DNA of 64,000 nt from Tomitella gaofuii. GTDB lineage: Bacteria; Actinomycetota; Actinomycetes; Mycobacteriales; Mycobacteriaceae. The position numbers and the translations under genes are program-made. Location of the stretch: the NCBI RefSeq assembly GCF_014126825.1, contig NZ_CP059900.1:558001-622000 (forward strand), written 5' to 3'. Of this stretch, positions 25,681 through 37,856 are shown piece by piece; position 1 is the stretch's first letter, and the number at the start of each line of letters is the position of its first letter. A model generated the notes under the pieces. That model had not been told where the DNA came from and ran no database searches. It worked only from the letters and a program-made list of their open reading frames with translations.

Positions 25681-27288
25681 TCAGTCTGCGGCGTTCTCGG
25701 CCGAATCCTCCGCGCCCTGCCCGCCCTCGAGCGGCGCGCACCGCAGTTCGTGCCCGCGGGAGGTCTTGCACCGCCCGGTCTCCAGGTCCCACTGCCACCC
25801 GTGCATGTTGCAGGTGAGCGTGGTGCCCTCGATGACGCCGAACTTGGACAGGTCGGCCTTCAAGTGCGGGCACCGGCGCTGCATCTGCCAATCGCCGAGC
25901 TCGATGGTGTCGGAATCGTCCTTGCCCTCGGCGAACCAGCCGTCCGCGTAAGCGATGCGCTCGTCGGTGAGGCACTTGAAGAACGTGTACAGGTACTCGT
26001 TGTATCCGCCGATGCGCCAGGTGCGGAACCGGATGGACAGGAAGATCGAGTTGACCCAGTCGGGCTCGTCGTCGCGCAGCACGGTCCGCACCAGCGAGCG
26101 GTCCATGGTGAACCCGTAGCGGAAGCGGCGCTCCACCTCCTTGCGCGGGCGCACGGTGCGCTCGGGGAAGTCGAGGACCACCGTCTCGACGATCTCGCCG
26201 TCCTCGGTCATCTGCAGCGCCACCGGGTAGCCGATGCCCTCGCTGATCTGGTCGGTCTGCTTCATGATGGGCTCGAACAGCGCGCGCAGCGGCTCGTAGA
26301 GCGACTCGCCCGCGGCGGGGGCCCAGGCGGCCTTCTCCGCCGCGATCACCGGGGCCATCCGGGTGGCCATGTCCTCGATGTAGGCGGCCTTGTCGGTGAA
26401 GATCTTCTGCACCTGCGAATCGGGGATCGGGTGGGTGACCGTCACCGAGTCGTGGTCGAACTCCGCGGTGGTGCCCGGGATCATGAGGATTCCGCCGTCG
26501 ATGCCGTGCTTTTCGAGTTCGCCGAGGAACACCGTCTGGTCCGGGAAGATGTTGGCCGGGTCGCCGGCGTCGTCGTTGAGGAAGCGCAGGTCGTCATCGA
26601 GGAACACCGGCGGCCCGGCGGAGGGGATCACGTGCAGGGCGCCCACGGTCTCGACGTAGCTGCGGGCCCGGTCCATCTGCCGCTGGCGCTTCTGTTCGCC
26701 GTGGGCGCGTTGGGTGCGCTCGGACATCTCGTACACCCACGGGTACCAGATGGCGCCCGAGTACTGGAGCATGTGCACGTCGATGCGGCCGAAGTTCTCG
26801 CCCACCACGTCCAGGTCCACCGGGCGGGCGTCGTTCATGTTGAACGCGGTGGTGGTGCCGTCGGAGACGACCAGCGCCGAGTCGCCCAGCGGCCCGTCGG
26901 CGGGCGCGCGCAGGGCGATGATCATGATGTCCAGCACGCCCTTGGGGCCGGTGACCGTGTGCTTGACCGAGTCCTCGGTTTCGTAGAACTTGTGGAAGCC
27001 CAGCGCCTCGAGTTCGCGTTTGAGGTCCGGCACCGGGTAGGCCGGCAGCAGCACGGTGGCGTCCTTGTTGACGTGCTCGCGCAGCAGCTGCGGGTCGAAG
27101 TGGTCTTTGTGCAGGTGGGAGACGTAGAGGTAGTCGCAGTCGCCCAGTGCGGCCCAGTTGAGCCCGGTGTTGTCCGGGAACGGGAACCAGGATGCGAAGT
27201 ATGCGGGATTCACCCACGGGTCGCACAGGATCGAGCCTGCCCCCGTCTGGATGTGAAAGCCGGCATGTCCGACGCTGGTGACCTGCAC
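25681..27288 (-). CDS. Metallo-beta-lactamase-fold protein with C-terminal Rieske domain
   Basis: A 535-aa two-part protein. The N-terminal UlaG-like metallo-beta-lactamase fold has SVGHAGFHIQTGAGSILCDP and LYVSHLHKDHFDPQLL (HxHxDH). The C-terminus has a Rieske [2Fe-2S] site: QRRCPHLKADLSKFG and TCNMHGWQWDLETGRC, giving CxH and CxxH ligands. The arrangement matches M. tuberculosis Rv3818 (from memory) and recalls, in reverse order, the Rieske/MBL combination of CMP-Neu5Ac hydroxylase. A GTG start follows GGAGGT. Probably a cytoplasmic oxygenase or hydrolase; substrate unknown. Confidence 0.82.
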   Translation of the reverse strand: MQVTSVGHAGFHIQTGAGSILCDPWVNPAYFASWFPFPDNTGLNWAALGDCDYLYVSHLHKDHFDPQLLREHVNKDATVLLPAYPVPDLKRELEALGFHKFYETEDSVKHTVTGPKGVLDIMIIALRAPADGPLGDSALVVSDGTTTAFNMNDARPVDLDVVGENFGRIDVHMLQYSGAIWYPWVYEMSERTQRAHGEQKRQRQMDRARSYVETVGALHVIPSAGPPVFLDDDLRFLNDDAGDPANIFPDQTVFLGELEKHGIDGGILMIPGTTAEFDHDSVTVTHPIPDSQVQKIFTDKAAYIEDMATRMAPVIAAEKAAWAPAAGESLYEPLRALFEPIMKQTDQISEGIGYPVALQMTEDGEIVETVVLDFPERTVRPRKEVERRFRYGFTMDRSLVRTVLRDDEPDWVNSIFLSIRFRTWRIGGYNEYLYTFFKCLTDERIAYADGWFAEGKDDSDTIELGDWQMQRRCPHLKADLSKFGVIEGTTLTCNMHGWQWDLETGRCKTSRGHELRCAPLEGGQGAEDSAENAAD

Positions 27289-27461
27289 GGTGGAGTACCT
27301 CCGAGTTGGATGTTGTTCGGTCGCAAGGATACGGGCAGCGATGCGAAGTTACAGCGGCGGCGGCGGGCTGCGCGCAGGAAGGTGCGCGTGCGACGTGTGG
27401 GGAGCGTGCGCAGGGGCGGCGGGGCCGCGGCCGGGGCATGGTCCGGTGCGGGTGCGGCGGA

Positions 27462-27467
27462 TAGGGT
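27462..27467 (+). promoter_or_regulatory. -10 box of acyltransferase gene (leaderless)
   Basis: TAGGGT followed by 6 nt and GTG. No Shine-Dalgarno between the box and the start codon. Confidence 0.55.
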
Positions 27468-27473
27468 GGCCGG

Positions 27474-28373
27474 GTGGAACCTGTCTACGGCTCGGTCATC
27501 CGTCTCGCCAAGGGAGTCTTCGCCTTCGAGGGGCTCCGGTTCACCCGCACCGGGTCGCGGAACATCCCGGCGGACGGCGGCGCGGTGATCACGATCAACC
27601 ACACCGGCTACATGGACTTCACCTACGCGGGTTACGCGGCCTTCGACGTGCACCGGTTCATCCGGTTCATGGCGAAGAAGGAGGTGTTCGACCACAAGGT
27701 GTCGGGTCCGTTGATGCGCGGCATGCGGCATATCCCGGTGGACCGGACCAGCGGGGGCGGCTCCTATGCCGAGGCGGTGGAGCGCCTGCGGGCCGGCGAG
27801 CTGGTGGGCGTGTTCCCGGAGGCGACGATCAGCCGCAGCTTCGAGCTCAAGGAGTTCAAGACGGGTGCGGCGCGCATGGCGCTCGAGGCCGGTGTGCCGA
27901 TCGTGCCGGTGGTCATCTGGGGTTCGCAGCGCGTGTGGACCAAGGGGCACCCGAAGAACCTGGGCCGGACCAACCTGCCGATCCTCATCCGCACCGGGGC
28001 ACAGATCGCCCCGGAGGGCACGCCGGAGGAGCTCACCGCCCGGGTGAAGGCGGCCATGGCGCGCATCCTCGACGAGCTGCGCGCCGAGTACGCCGCCGAG
28101 TTCGGGCCGTACCCGGCGGGCGCCTACTGGGTGCCGCGGTCCCTCGGCGGCGGCGCACCCACGCTGGAGGAGGCCACCGCGCTGGACGAGGCGGACACCG
28201 CGGCGCGCACGGCGCGCCGCGAGGCGGAGGCCCGGCGCGCCGCAGGGGACCCTCGGGCGGTCGCCGGACGGTCGGGGCGGGATGATGAGGCGGGTGTGCG
28301 GGGTCGGCTGCGCGCGGCGAAGGCGCGCCGCGCGGCCGCGCGCAGGAAGAGGAAGGGCCCGGAAGTCTGGTGA
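27474..28373 (+). CDS. 1-acylglycerol-3-phosphate acyltransferase family protein
   Basis: A 299-aa PlsC-family acyltransferase, membrane-associated, transferring an acyl chain to lysophosphatidate or a related glycerol- or polar-head acceptor. The HX4D site is NHTGYMDFTYAG, the glycine/PEGT-like acceptor motif is GVFPEATISRSFELKEFKTG, and VPIVPVVIWGSQRVW is the fourth conserved block. The C-terminus is a basic Arg/Ala tail. Its stop overlaps the next gene's start (GTGA), so it is coupled to the HAD phosphatase, matching the Rv3816c/Rv3815c-Rv3813c neighbourhood of M. tuberculosis from memory. Confidence 0.85.
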   Translation: MEPVYGSVIRLAKGVFAFEGLRFTRTGSRNIPADGGAVITINHTGYMDFTYAGYAAFDVHRFIRFMAKKEVFDHKVSGPLMRGMRHIPVDRTSGGGSYAEAVERLRAGELVGVFPEATISRSFELKEFKTGAARMALEAGVPIVPVVIWGSQRVWTKGHPKNLGRTNLPILIRTGAQIAPEGTPEELTARVKAAMARILDELRAEYAAEFGPYPAGAYWVPRSLGGGAPTLEEATALDEADTAARTARREAEARRAAGDPRAVAGRSGRDDEAGVRGRLRAAKARRAAARRKRKGPEVW

Positions 28374-29185
28374 AACGCCCGCTGCTCATTGCGAGCGATG
28401 TCGATGGCACCTTGGTCGATGACGCGATGCGGGTGAGCGCGCGCAATCGCGCCGCCGTGGCGGGCGCGGTGGAGGACGGCGCGCACTTCGTGCTGTGCAC
28501 AGGCCGCCCGCCGCGCTGGATCCGCCAGATCGCGGACCAGCTCGAGCATCCGCCCCTCGCGGTGTGCGCCAACGGCGCGATGGTGTTCGACAGCGCCACC
28601 GACCGTGTGCTGGCCGCGCACGTGCTCGAGCCCTCCACGCTGGAATGGGTGGCGGAGGCGGTGGCCGCCGCCATGCCGGGCGCGGCGCTGGCGGCCGAGC
28701 GGATCGAGCCGGGCGCGCATTCCGCGATGCACATGGAGTTCGTCACCACCCCCCGCTACGAGCACGCCTGGGAGCATCCGCGCGGCGTGGAGGTGTCCGA
28801 CGCGGAGATCGCGACCGCGCCCGCGGTGAAGCTGCTGGTCCGTGCTCCGGGGACGCCCAGCGCGGCGATGCGCGACGCGCTGGCGCCGGTGCTGGGCCGG
28901 CGGGTGGACCTGACGTTCTCCACGGATGACGGGCTGATCGAGATCGCCGCGCCGGGGGTGACCAAGGCGAGGGGGCTGGCGGACATCACCGGCGGCATGG
29001 ACGTGGCCGCGTCGGAGGTGATCGCGTTCGGCGACATGCCCAACGACGTGTCGATGCTCTCGTGGGCGCGGCACGGGGTGGCGATGGAGAACGCGCATCC
29101 GGAGTTGCTGGCGGTGGCCGACGAGGTCACCGGTTCCAATAACGACAGCGGTGTCGCATTGGTCCTCGAACGCTGGTGGGGCTGA
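28370..29185 (+). CDS. HAD-superfamily (Cof-type) phosphatase
   Basis: A 271-aa Cof-subfamily HAD hydrolase (type IIB cap). Motif I is IASDVDGTLVDDAM with the nucleophile/acid Asp pair, motif II is FVLCTGRPPRWI, the Lys of motif III is in GVTKARGLADITG, and motif IV is VIAFGDMPNDVSMLSWA. Acts on a small phosphorylated metabolite in the cytoplasm; the substrate is not predictable. The GTG start overlaps the acyltransferase stop, so the two are translated together. Confidence 0.88.
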   Translation: MKRPLLIASDVDGTLVDDAMRVSARNRAAVAGAVEDGAHFVLCTGRPPRWIRQIADQLEHPPLAVCANGAMVFDSATDRVLAAHVLEPSTLEWVAEAVAAAMPGAALAAERIEPGAHSAMHMEFVTTPRYEHAWEHPRGVEVSDAEIATAPAVKLLVRAPGTPSAAMRDALAPVLGRRVDLTFSTDDGLIEIAAPGVTKARGLADITGGMDVAASEVIAFGDMPNDVSMLSWARHGVAMENAHPELLAVADEVTGSNNDSGVALVLERWWG

Positions 29186-29222
29186 GTACCCGCGCCTATT
29201 CATGCAGGTAGAACTACATTCA

Positions 29223-29267
29223 TGTGATTCATGTGGCGCGTGATGTTCGTGTGACAACTGTGACTCG
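29223..29267. promoter_or_regulatory. Array of 9-bp-phased TGTGA-like repeats (MtrA-box-like)
   Basis: Five consecutive 9-mers begin TGTGATTCA, TGTGGCGCG, TGATGTTCG, TGTGACAAC, TGTGACTCG. On the other strand the best pair reads GTCACA-gtt-GTCACA, like the direct repeats reported for MtrA at oriC and fbpB of M. tuberculosis. It ends 59 nt before the SpoIID-type gene start. Confidence 0.65.
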
Positions 29268-29326
29268 GGTGTGCTTTGCTCGGTGGTGCTGCACGCGGAA
29301 TAGCCCCTTCGACGAGGAGTACGCCG

Positions 29327-32302
<2,976 letters not shown>

Positions 32303-32303
<1 letters not shown>

Positions 32304-34231
32304 TGGCCGCCGCGCAGTCGCTGCTGCAGCGGATCCTGCTTCCCCGCGGCGGCGAGCCGTTGGACGTGCGGACGCTGTACCTGGAGGAGTCGGAGACCAA
32401 CGCGCGCCGGGCGCACGCCACCTCGCGCACCTCGGTGCGCCTGGGCGCGGAGTCCGAGGTGTCCTTCGCCACCTACTTCAACGCGTTCCCCGCCAGCTAC
32501 TGGCGCCGGTGGACGGTGCTGGACACGGTGGTGCTGCGGATCGAGGTCCGGGGCGGCTGCCGCGTGGACGTCTACCGTTCCAAGGCGGACGGCAGCCGGA
32601 TCCACGTCGAGGGGCAGCGGGCCGACGCGGTCGACCAGGACGGCACCGACCTGGACGACGCGGCCGGCGAGACCCGGGTGCTCGAGTTCTCCGTGTCGCT
32701 CGCGCCGTTCGAGGACGGCGGCTGGATCTGGTTCGACGTCACCACGGCCACGAAGACCGACGTGCTCGCGGCCGGCTGGTACGCGCCCACCGCGGCGCCC
32801 GGCCGCGCCGCGGTGGCCCTGGGCATCCCCACGTTCAACCGTCCCGTCGACTGCGTGGCTGCGCTGCGCGCCATCGCCTCCGACCCGCTGGTGATGGACG
32901 TGGTGGACACGATCATCGTGCCCGACCAGGGCACCGACAAGGTGCGCGACCAGGACGACTTCGCCGAGACGGCGGCCCTGCTGGGCGACCGGCTGCGGAT
33001 GTACGACCAGCCCAACCTGGGCGGCTCCGGCGGGTACAGCCGCATCATGCTCGAGGCCGTGAAGAACACGGACTGCGAGCAGATCCTGTTCATGGACGAC
33101 GACATCCAGATCGAGCCGGATTCGATCCTGCGCGCGCTCGCGTTCTCGCGCTTCGCCAAAGTGCCCACGCTGGTGGGCGGGCAGATGCTCAACCTGCAGG
33201 AGCGCAGCCACCTGCACACGATGGGCGAGGTGGTGCGGCGCGACATCTTCATGTGGGGCGCCGCGCCGCACGTGGAGTACGACCACGACTTCTCCACGCG
33301 CCCGCTGCGCGACCGGGAGGAGTCCCAGGACCTGCACCGGCGCATCGACGTCGACTTCAACGGCTGGTGGATGTGCATGATCCCGCGCTCGGTCGCGGAG
33401 GAGATCGGCCAGCCGCTGCCGCTGTTCATCAAGTGGGACGACGCCGAGTACGGCCTGCGCGCCCGCAAGGCCGGCTACCCGACGGTGACGATGCCGGGCG
33501 CGGCGATCTGGCACATGGCGTGGTCGGACAAGGACGACGCCATCGACTGGCAGGCCTACTTCCACCTGCGCAACAGGCTGGTCGTGGCCGCGTTGCACAT
33601 GGACGGCGGGCACCGCGGGCTCATGCAGAACGCGCTCAAGGCCACCGTCAAGCACCTGCTGTGCCTCGAATACTCCACGGTGGCCATCCAGAACCAGGCC
33701 ATCCGGGACTTCCTCGCCGGACCGGAGCACATCACGTCGATCCTCGAATCCGCGATGCCCATGGTGCGGCGGATGCGCGGCGAATACCCGGACGCGGTGG
33801 TGTTGCCGTCGTCCACCGAGCTGCCGCTGCCGTCGCACGCGGATGTGGGCGCGGTGTCGTTGCCGTCGAACCCGGTGTCCAAGGTGGTGCGGCTGGCCAA
33901 GGGGCTGGCCCGCAACGCGCGCCCGGCCGACGAGTCGACGCACCGCACACCGCAGCTCAACGTGCCCACGCTGGACGCGCGCTGGTTCCTGCTCTCGCAG
34001 GTGGACGGCGTCACCGTCACCACCGCCGACGGGCGGGGCGTGGTGTACCGCCAGCGCGACCGCGAGAAGGCGGCCGCGCTGCTGCGCGAGTCGCTGCGCC
34101 TGCTGCGCGAGCTCAACACGCGGTTCCCTGAGATGAAGCGCGTCTACCGCGCGGCGGCCCCCGGCCTGACGAGCCGCGAGCGCTGGTCCCGCGTGTTCGA
34201 GGGATGGGAGACCCGTGTCGGCGAAGGATGA
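32303..34231 (+). CDS. glfT2: Galactofuranosyltransferase GlfT2 (galactan polymerase)
   Basis: A 642-aa processive GT2 enzyme adding alternating beta-1,5 and beta-1,6 galactofuranose to the galactan at the cytoplasmic face. An N-terminal beta-sandwich (to ~170) precedes the GT-A domain. The metal-binding DDD is Asp265-267 in LFMDDDIQIEPD; the acceptor/catalytic WDD is Asp379-380 in FIKWDDAEYGLRARKAGYP; His404 is in AIWHMAWSD; NLGGSGGYSR matches the sugar-nucleotide loop. A helical C-terminus follows. Length matches M. tuberculosis GlfT2 (637 aa). A second full-length paralogue is present at 61.6 kb. Confidence 0.95.
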
Positions 34232-34808
34232 CCTGGTCGCGGCGGCGGCCGTAGCCGAGACGCCCGTGCTGGCCGCGGTGCAGGACGTGCTCATCGACCG
34301 TCCGGGGGTGCTGGCGACGGCCCGCGGCATGTCGCACTTCGGTGAGCACGCGCTGGGCTGGACGGCTGTATCCGTGGTGGGCGCCGCGGTGGACCGGCCC
34401 CGGCGCGGCCGCTGGCTGACGGTGGGCGTGGGCGCGGTGGGCGCGCACGCCGCGTCGATCGCGGTCAAGCGCGTGGTGCGCCGTCCGCGTCCGCAGGACC
34501 CGATGGTGCGGGTGGGCGTGTCCACTCCGAGCAGGCTCAGCTTCCCGTCGTCGCATGCCACCTCGTCGACGGCCGCGGCGCTGCTGATCGGGAGGGCGAG
34601 CGGGGTGCCCGTGGCGGCTGCAGTGGTCCCCGCCATGGCGCTGTCCCGGCTGCTGCTGGGCGTGCATTACCCGTCGGACGTCGTCGCCGGCAGCGCCATC
34701 GGTGCGCTCGCGGCGGTGGCGACGGACCGACTCCGGCGTCGGGTGCCGGTGCTCCGCGATCAGCCACCGCCTAGGGTGGCTGGGTCGGAAGGAAACAACA
34801 GACGATGA
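34215..34808 (+). CDS. PAP2-family phosphatase (decaprenylphosphoryl-phosphoribose phosphatase candidate)
   Basis: A 197-aa membrane PAP2 phosphatase. The three catalytic motifs are visible: KRVVRRPRPQDP (KX6RP), SFPSSHATSSTAAALL (PSxH), and SRLLLGVHYPSDVVAGSAIG (SRX5HX3D). Equivalent to M. tuberculosis Rv3807c in position, where it is proposed to dephosphorylate decaprenylphosphoryl-5-phosphoribose to decaprenylphosphoryl-ribose before DprE1/DprE2. The GTG at 34215 overlaps the glfT2 end by 17 nt, and its TGA overlaps the ubiA ATG. The substrate assignment rests on operon position. Confidence 0.86.
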   Translation: MSAKDDLVAAAAVAETPVLAAVQDVLIDRPGVLATARGMSHFGEHALGWTAVSVVGAAVDRPRRGRWLTVGVGAVGAHAASIAVKRVVRRPRPQDPMVRVGVSTPSRLSFPSSHATSSTAAALLIGRASGVPVAAAVVPAMALSRLLLGVHYPSDVVAGSAIGALAAVATDRLRRRVPVLRDQPPPRVAGSEGNNRR

Positions 34809-35773
34809 GCGAAAGCGCCGATCACCTGGTGGGGCTCGAGCCGGTCGAGGAGCCGACGGACGCCGAGTCCGTCGCCGCCGCTGCCAAGGTTCCGCATAAC
34901 GCCCTGGCCGCGCTGGTCAAGGCCATGCGCCCGTGGCAGTGGGTCAAGAACGTCCTGGTGCTGGCGGCGCCCGTCGCGGCGGGGAACGTCTTCGAGTGGG
35001 ACGTGCTGTGGCCGTCGCTCGTCGCGTTCGTGGTGTTCTGCCTGGCCGCCTCGTCCATCTACCTCATCAACGACGCGCGCGACGTCGAGGCGGACCGCGC
35101 GCACCCGGTCAAGCGCTACCGGCCCATAGCCGCCGGGGTGCTGCCGGTGGGCGTGGCGTACGCGGCGTCGGTCGTGCTGGTGGCCGCGGCCATCGGGTTG
35201 TCGTTCGTCGCCAACTACCGCCTGGCCATCGTCGTGGCCGTGTACATCGCGGTGCAGCTCGCGTACTGCTTCGGGCTGAAGCATCAGGCGGTGCTCGACA
35301 TCTGCATCGTGTCGTCGGGCTTCCTGCTGCGCGCCATGGCGGGCGGCGTGGCGGCCGCCATCGGACTCTCGCAGTGGTTCCTGCTGATCATGGCCTTCGG
35401 CTCGCTGTTCATGGCCGCAGGCAAGCGCTATGCGGAACTGCAGCTGGCCGAGCGGACGGGCGCGAAGATCCGCAAATCGCTAGAGGGCTACACCACCACG
35501 TATCTGCGGTTCGTCTGGACGCTCTCGGCCACCGCGGTGGTGCTCTGCTACGGGCTGTGGGCCTTCGAGCAGGACGCGCTCCGCGGCGGCGTCTGGTATG
35601 CGATCTCGATGATCCCGTTCGTCATCGCCATCCTCCGGTACGCGGTGGATGTCGACGGCGGCGTGGCGGGCGCCCCGGAGGACATCGCGCGCCGCGACCG
35701 GGCCCTGCAGCTGCTGGCGGTCGCGTGGATCGTGATCGTCGGCGTCGCCGCCTATGTCGTACCGCATATCTGA
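34805..35773 (+). CDS. ubiA: Decaprenyl-phosphate phosphoribosyltransferase (UbiA family)
   Basis: A 322-aa polytopic UbiA-superfamily enzyme (DPPR synthase) joining decaprenyl phosphate and PRPP, first committed step of arabinan-donor synthesis. The aspartate-rich motif is IYLINDARDVEADRAHPVKR (NDxxDxxxD); membrane helices follow throughout, with YCFGLKHQAVLDICIVSSGF and SLFMAAGKRYAELQLAERTG conserved. The second motif (VDVDGGVAGAPEDIARRDRA) is cytoplasmic. ATG with GGAAGG 11 nt upstream; a TAGGGT box 34 nt upstream could be an internal promoter. Equivalent to Rv3806c. Confidence 0.94.
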   Translation: MSESADHLVGLEPVEEPTDAESVAAAAKVPHNALAALVKAMRPWQWVKNVLVLAAPVAAGNVFEWDVLWPSLVAFVVFCLAASSIYLINDARDVEADRAHPVKRYRPIAAGVLPVGVAYAASVVLVAAAIGLSFVANYRLAIVVAVYIAVQLAYCFGLKHQAVLDICIVSSGFLLRAMAGGVAAAIGLSQWFLLIMAFGSLFMAAGKRYAELQLAERTGAKIRKSLEGYTTTYLRFVWTLSATAVVLCYGLWAFEQDALRGGVWYAISMIPFVIAILRYAVDVDGGVAGAPEDIARRDRALQLLAVAWIVIVGVAAYVVPHI

Positions 35774-37856
35774 CGAGCCCCGCGCCGGCGCCCCGTCGCG
35801 CAGCTCCTGGTCCGTCCGGATGCGGGGCGTGCTGACCCGGTGGGGGGCGCAGGGCGCGGTGACGGCCTGCGGCATCGTCGTCGCGGCCGCGTTGTTCGGC
35901 TACGGCGGCTGGCAGCGGCGGTGGATGGCCGACGACGGTCTCATCGTGCTGCGCACCGTGCGCAACCTGCTGGCGGGCAACGGCCCGGTGTTCAACGCGG
36001 GCGAGCGCGTGGAGGTCAACACCAGCACCGCCTGGACGTACGTGATGTGGCTGTTCGGGTGGATCACCCGCGCGCGGCTCGAGTACGTCGCGGTGGGCGT
36101 GTGCCTGGCGCTGAGCGTCGCCGCCATGGTGTTCGTGATGCTCGGCTCGGCCCGTCTGCTGCGGCATTCCGCGTGGGCACGTCGCGCGAAGGGCCCGGTG
36201 ATGCTGCTCCCGGGCGGCGTCTTCATCTACGCGGCGCTGCCGCCGGCCCGCGATTTCGCCACCAGCGGGCTCGAAGTGGGGCTGCTGCTGTGCTGGCTGG
36301 GCGCGGTGTGGTGGCTGCTGGTGCGGTGGGCGACGACGGAGCGGCCGTCGACGGCGTCGGTGCTGTCGCTGGGGTTTCTCGCCGGCCTGAGCTGGCTGGT
36401 GCGGCCGGAGACCGTGCTGGTGGGCGGGCCGGTGCTGCTGCTGTTGTTCTGTGTGCGCCAGTCGTGGCGGCGCAGGGCGGTGCTCGTCGTCGTGTCCGGC
36501 CTCGTGCCCGTGGGCTACCAGATCTGGCGCATGGGCTACTACGGGTTGCCGTACCCGAACACTGCGGTGGCCAAGGACGCGGGCGAGGCCAAGTGGGGCA
36601 AGGGCCTGATCTACCTGGCGGACCTGGTGCAGCCGTACGTGCTGTGGGTGCCGCTGGTGCTGCTGGTGGTGATCGCCGCGGTGATGCGGGGTCCGGCCGC
36701 AGTGCGGACCGCGTCGGCGGGCATAGCCCGGGCCGCAGCGCGGTGGGGCGCAGGCCGGGGTGCGGGTGCCGACGGGGCCGCAACGGGCGCCGCCGCGGCC
36801 GGCGCGCCGACCGCGCCGGGGGAGTACCGGCCGCCGCGGCGCATCGCCCGCCCCGCGGCGGCGCGCCTGCGCCGCGCCCAGGACCGGCTGCACTCGCCGG
36901 CCACGGTCACCGCGCTGATCGTCGCCGTCGCGCTGGTGTGGCTGGTGTACGTGCTGCGGGTGGGCGGCGACTTCATGCACGGCCGCGTGCTGCTGCCCGT
37001 GGTGTTCCTGTTGATCGCCCCGCTGGCGATGATCCCCGTGCCGATTCCGCGCCGGCGCGCCCTGCGCCCGGCCGGCGCCGCGGCGGGGATGCGCGGCATG
37101 CTGGCCCCGGCGGCACGCACCGCGGTCCCGGTGCTGGGATGGATCGGCGTGATCGCCTGGGCGTTGACGATCGTCAACGTTCCGGGTGCGGCGCGCCCGG
37201 GCACGCTCACCCGCGACGGGATCGTGGACGAGCGTGCCTTCTATGTGACCGCCACCGGGCACGCGCACCCCATCACCTCGCAGGACTATCTGGACTTTCC
37301 GCGGATGCGCGCGCTGGTGGACACGATCCGGGCGACGCCGGAGGGCGGGCTGCTCATCCAGAACGGCAGCCTGAACTCCTGGACGGTGATCCCGCCCGCG
37401 GTCCCGCCCCCGCCGGGGGAGGCTCAGCACACCGTGTACTTCATCAACCTGGGGATGCCGGGGATGAACACGCCGCTGGACGTCAAGGTGTACGACACCG
37501 TGGGGCTGGCCTTCCCGCTGGCGGCGCATACGCCGCGGATCGCCTACGGGCGGATCGGGCACGACAAGAACCTCCCGCCGGACTGGGTGATCGCGCTGCA
37601 GGGGCTCGCGGACACCCACGAGGAGGGGATGCCGTCGTGGCTCGACGAGGACTGGGTGCGCCGGGCGGAAACCGCGCTCACCTGCCCGCAGACCGAGTAC
37701 CTGATCGACTCGTACACCGCCGAGCTGACCTGGGGGCAGTGGTGGGACAACTTCCGCCACGCGTGGTCGCTGGCCGCATACCAGATCGACCCGAATCCGG
37801 AGTACGAGATCGAGCGCTGCGACCTGGTGCCGCCGCCGGGCACGGCCCCACGCTGA
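35754..37856 (+). CDS. aftB: Arabinofuranosyltransferase AftB
   Basis: A 700-aa GT-C membrane glycosyltransferase that adds terminal beta-1,2 arabinofuranose caps to arabinan, using decaprenyl-phosphoryl-arabinose outside the membrane. The catalytic aspartates are in the first outer loop, RWMADDGLIVLRTVRNLLAG; the family segment VEVNTSTAWTYVMWLFGWIT follows. After ~10 helices, the C-terminal outer domain contains EYLIDSYTAELTWGQWWDNF. A low-complexity Ala/Gly/Arg stretch near residue 330 is a cytoplasmic insert. ATG at 35754 overlaps ubiA by 20 nt. Matches Rv3805c in place and length. Confidence 0.93.
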   Translation: MSYRISDEPRAGAPSRSSWSVRMRGVLTRWGAQGAVTACGIVVAAALFGYGGWQRRWMADDGLIVLRTVRNLLAGNGPVFNAGERVEVNTSTAWTYVMWLFGWITRARLEYVAVGVCLALSVAAMVFVMLGSARLLRHSAWARRAKGPVMLLPGGVFIYAALPPARDFATSGLEVGLLLCWLGAVWWLLVRWATTERPSTASVLSLGFLAGLSWLVRPETVLVGGPVLLLLFCVRQSWRRRAVLVVVSGLVPVGYQIWRMGYYGLPYPNTAVAKDAGEAKWGKGLIYLADLVQPYVLWVPLVLLVVIAAVMRGPAAVRTASAGIARAAARWGAGRGAGADGAATGAAAAGAPTAPGEYRPPRRIARPAAARLRRAQDRLHSPATVTALIVAVALVWLVYVLRVGGDFMHGRVLLPVVFLLIAPLAMIPVPIPRRRALRPAGAAAGMRGMLAPAARTAVPVLGWIGVIAWALTIVNVPGAARPGTLTRDGIVDERAFYVTATGHAHPITSQDYLDFPRMRALVDTIRATPEGGLLIQNGSLNSWTVIPPAVPPPPGEAQHTVYFINLGMPGMNTPLDVKVYDTVGLAFPLAAHTPRIAYGRIGHDKNLPPDWVIALQGLADTHEEGMPSWLDEDWVRRAETALTCPQTEYLIDSYTAELTWGQWWDNFRHAWSLAAYQIDPNPEYEIERCDLVPPPGTAPR

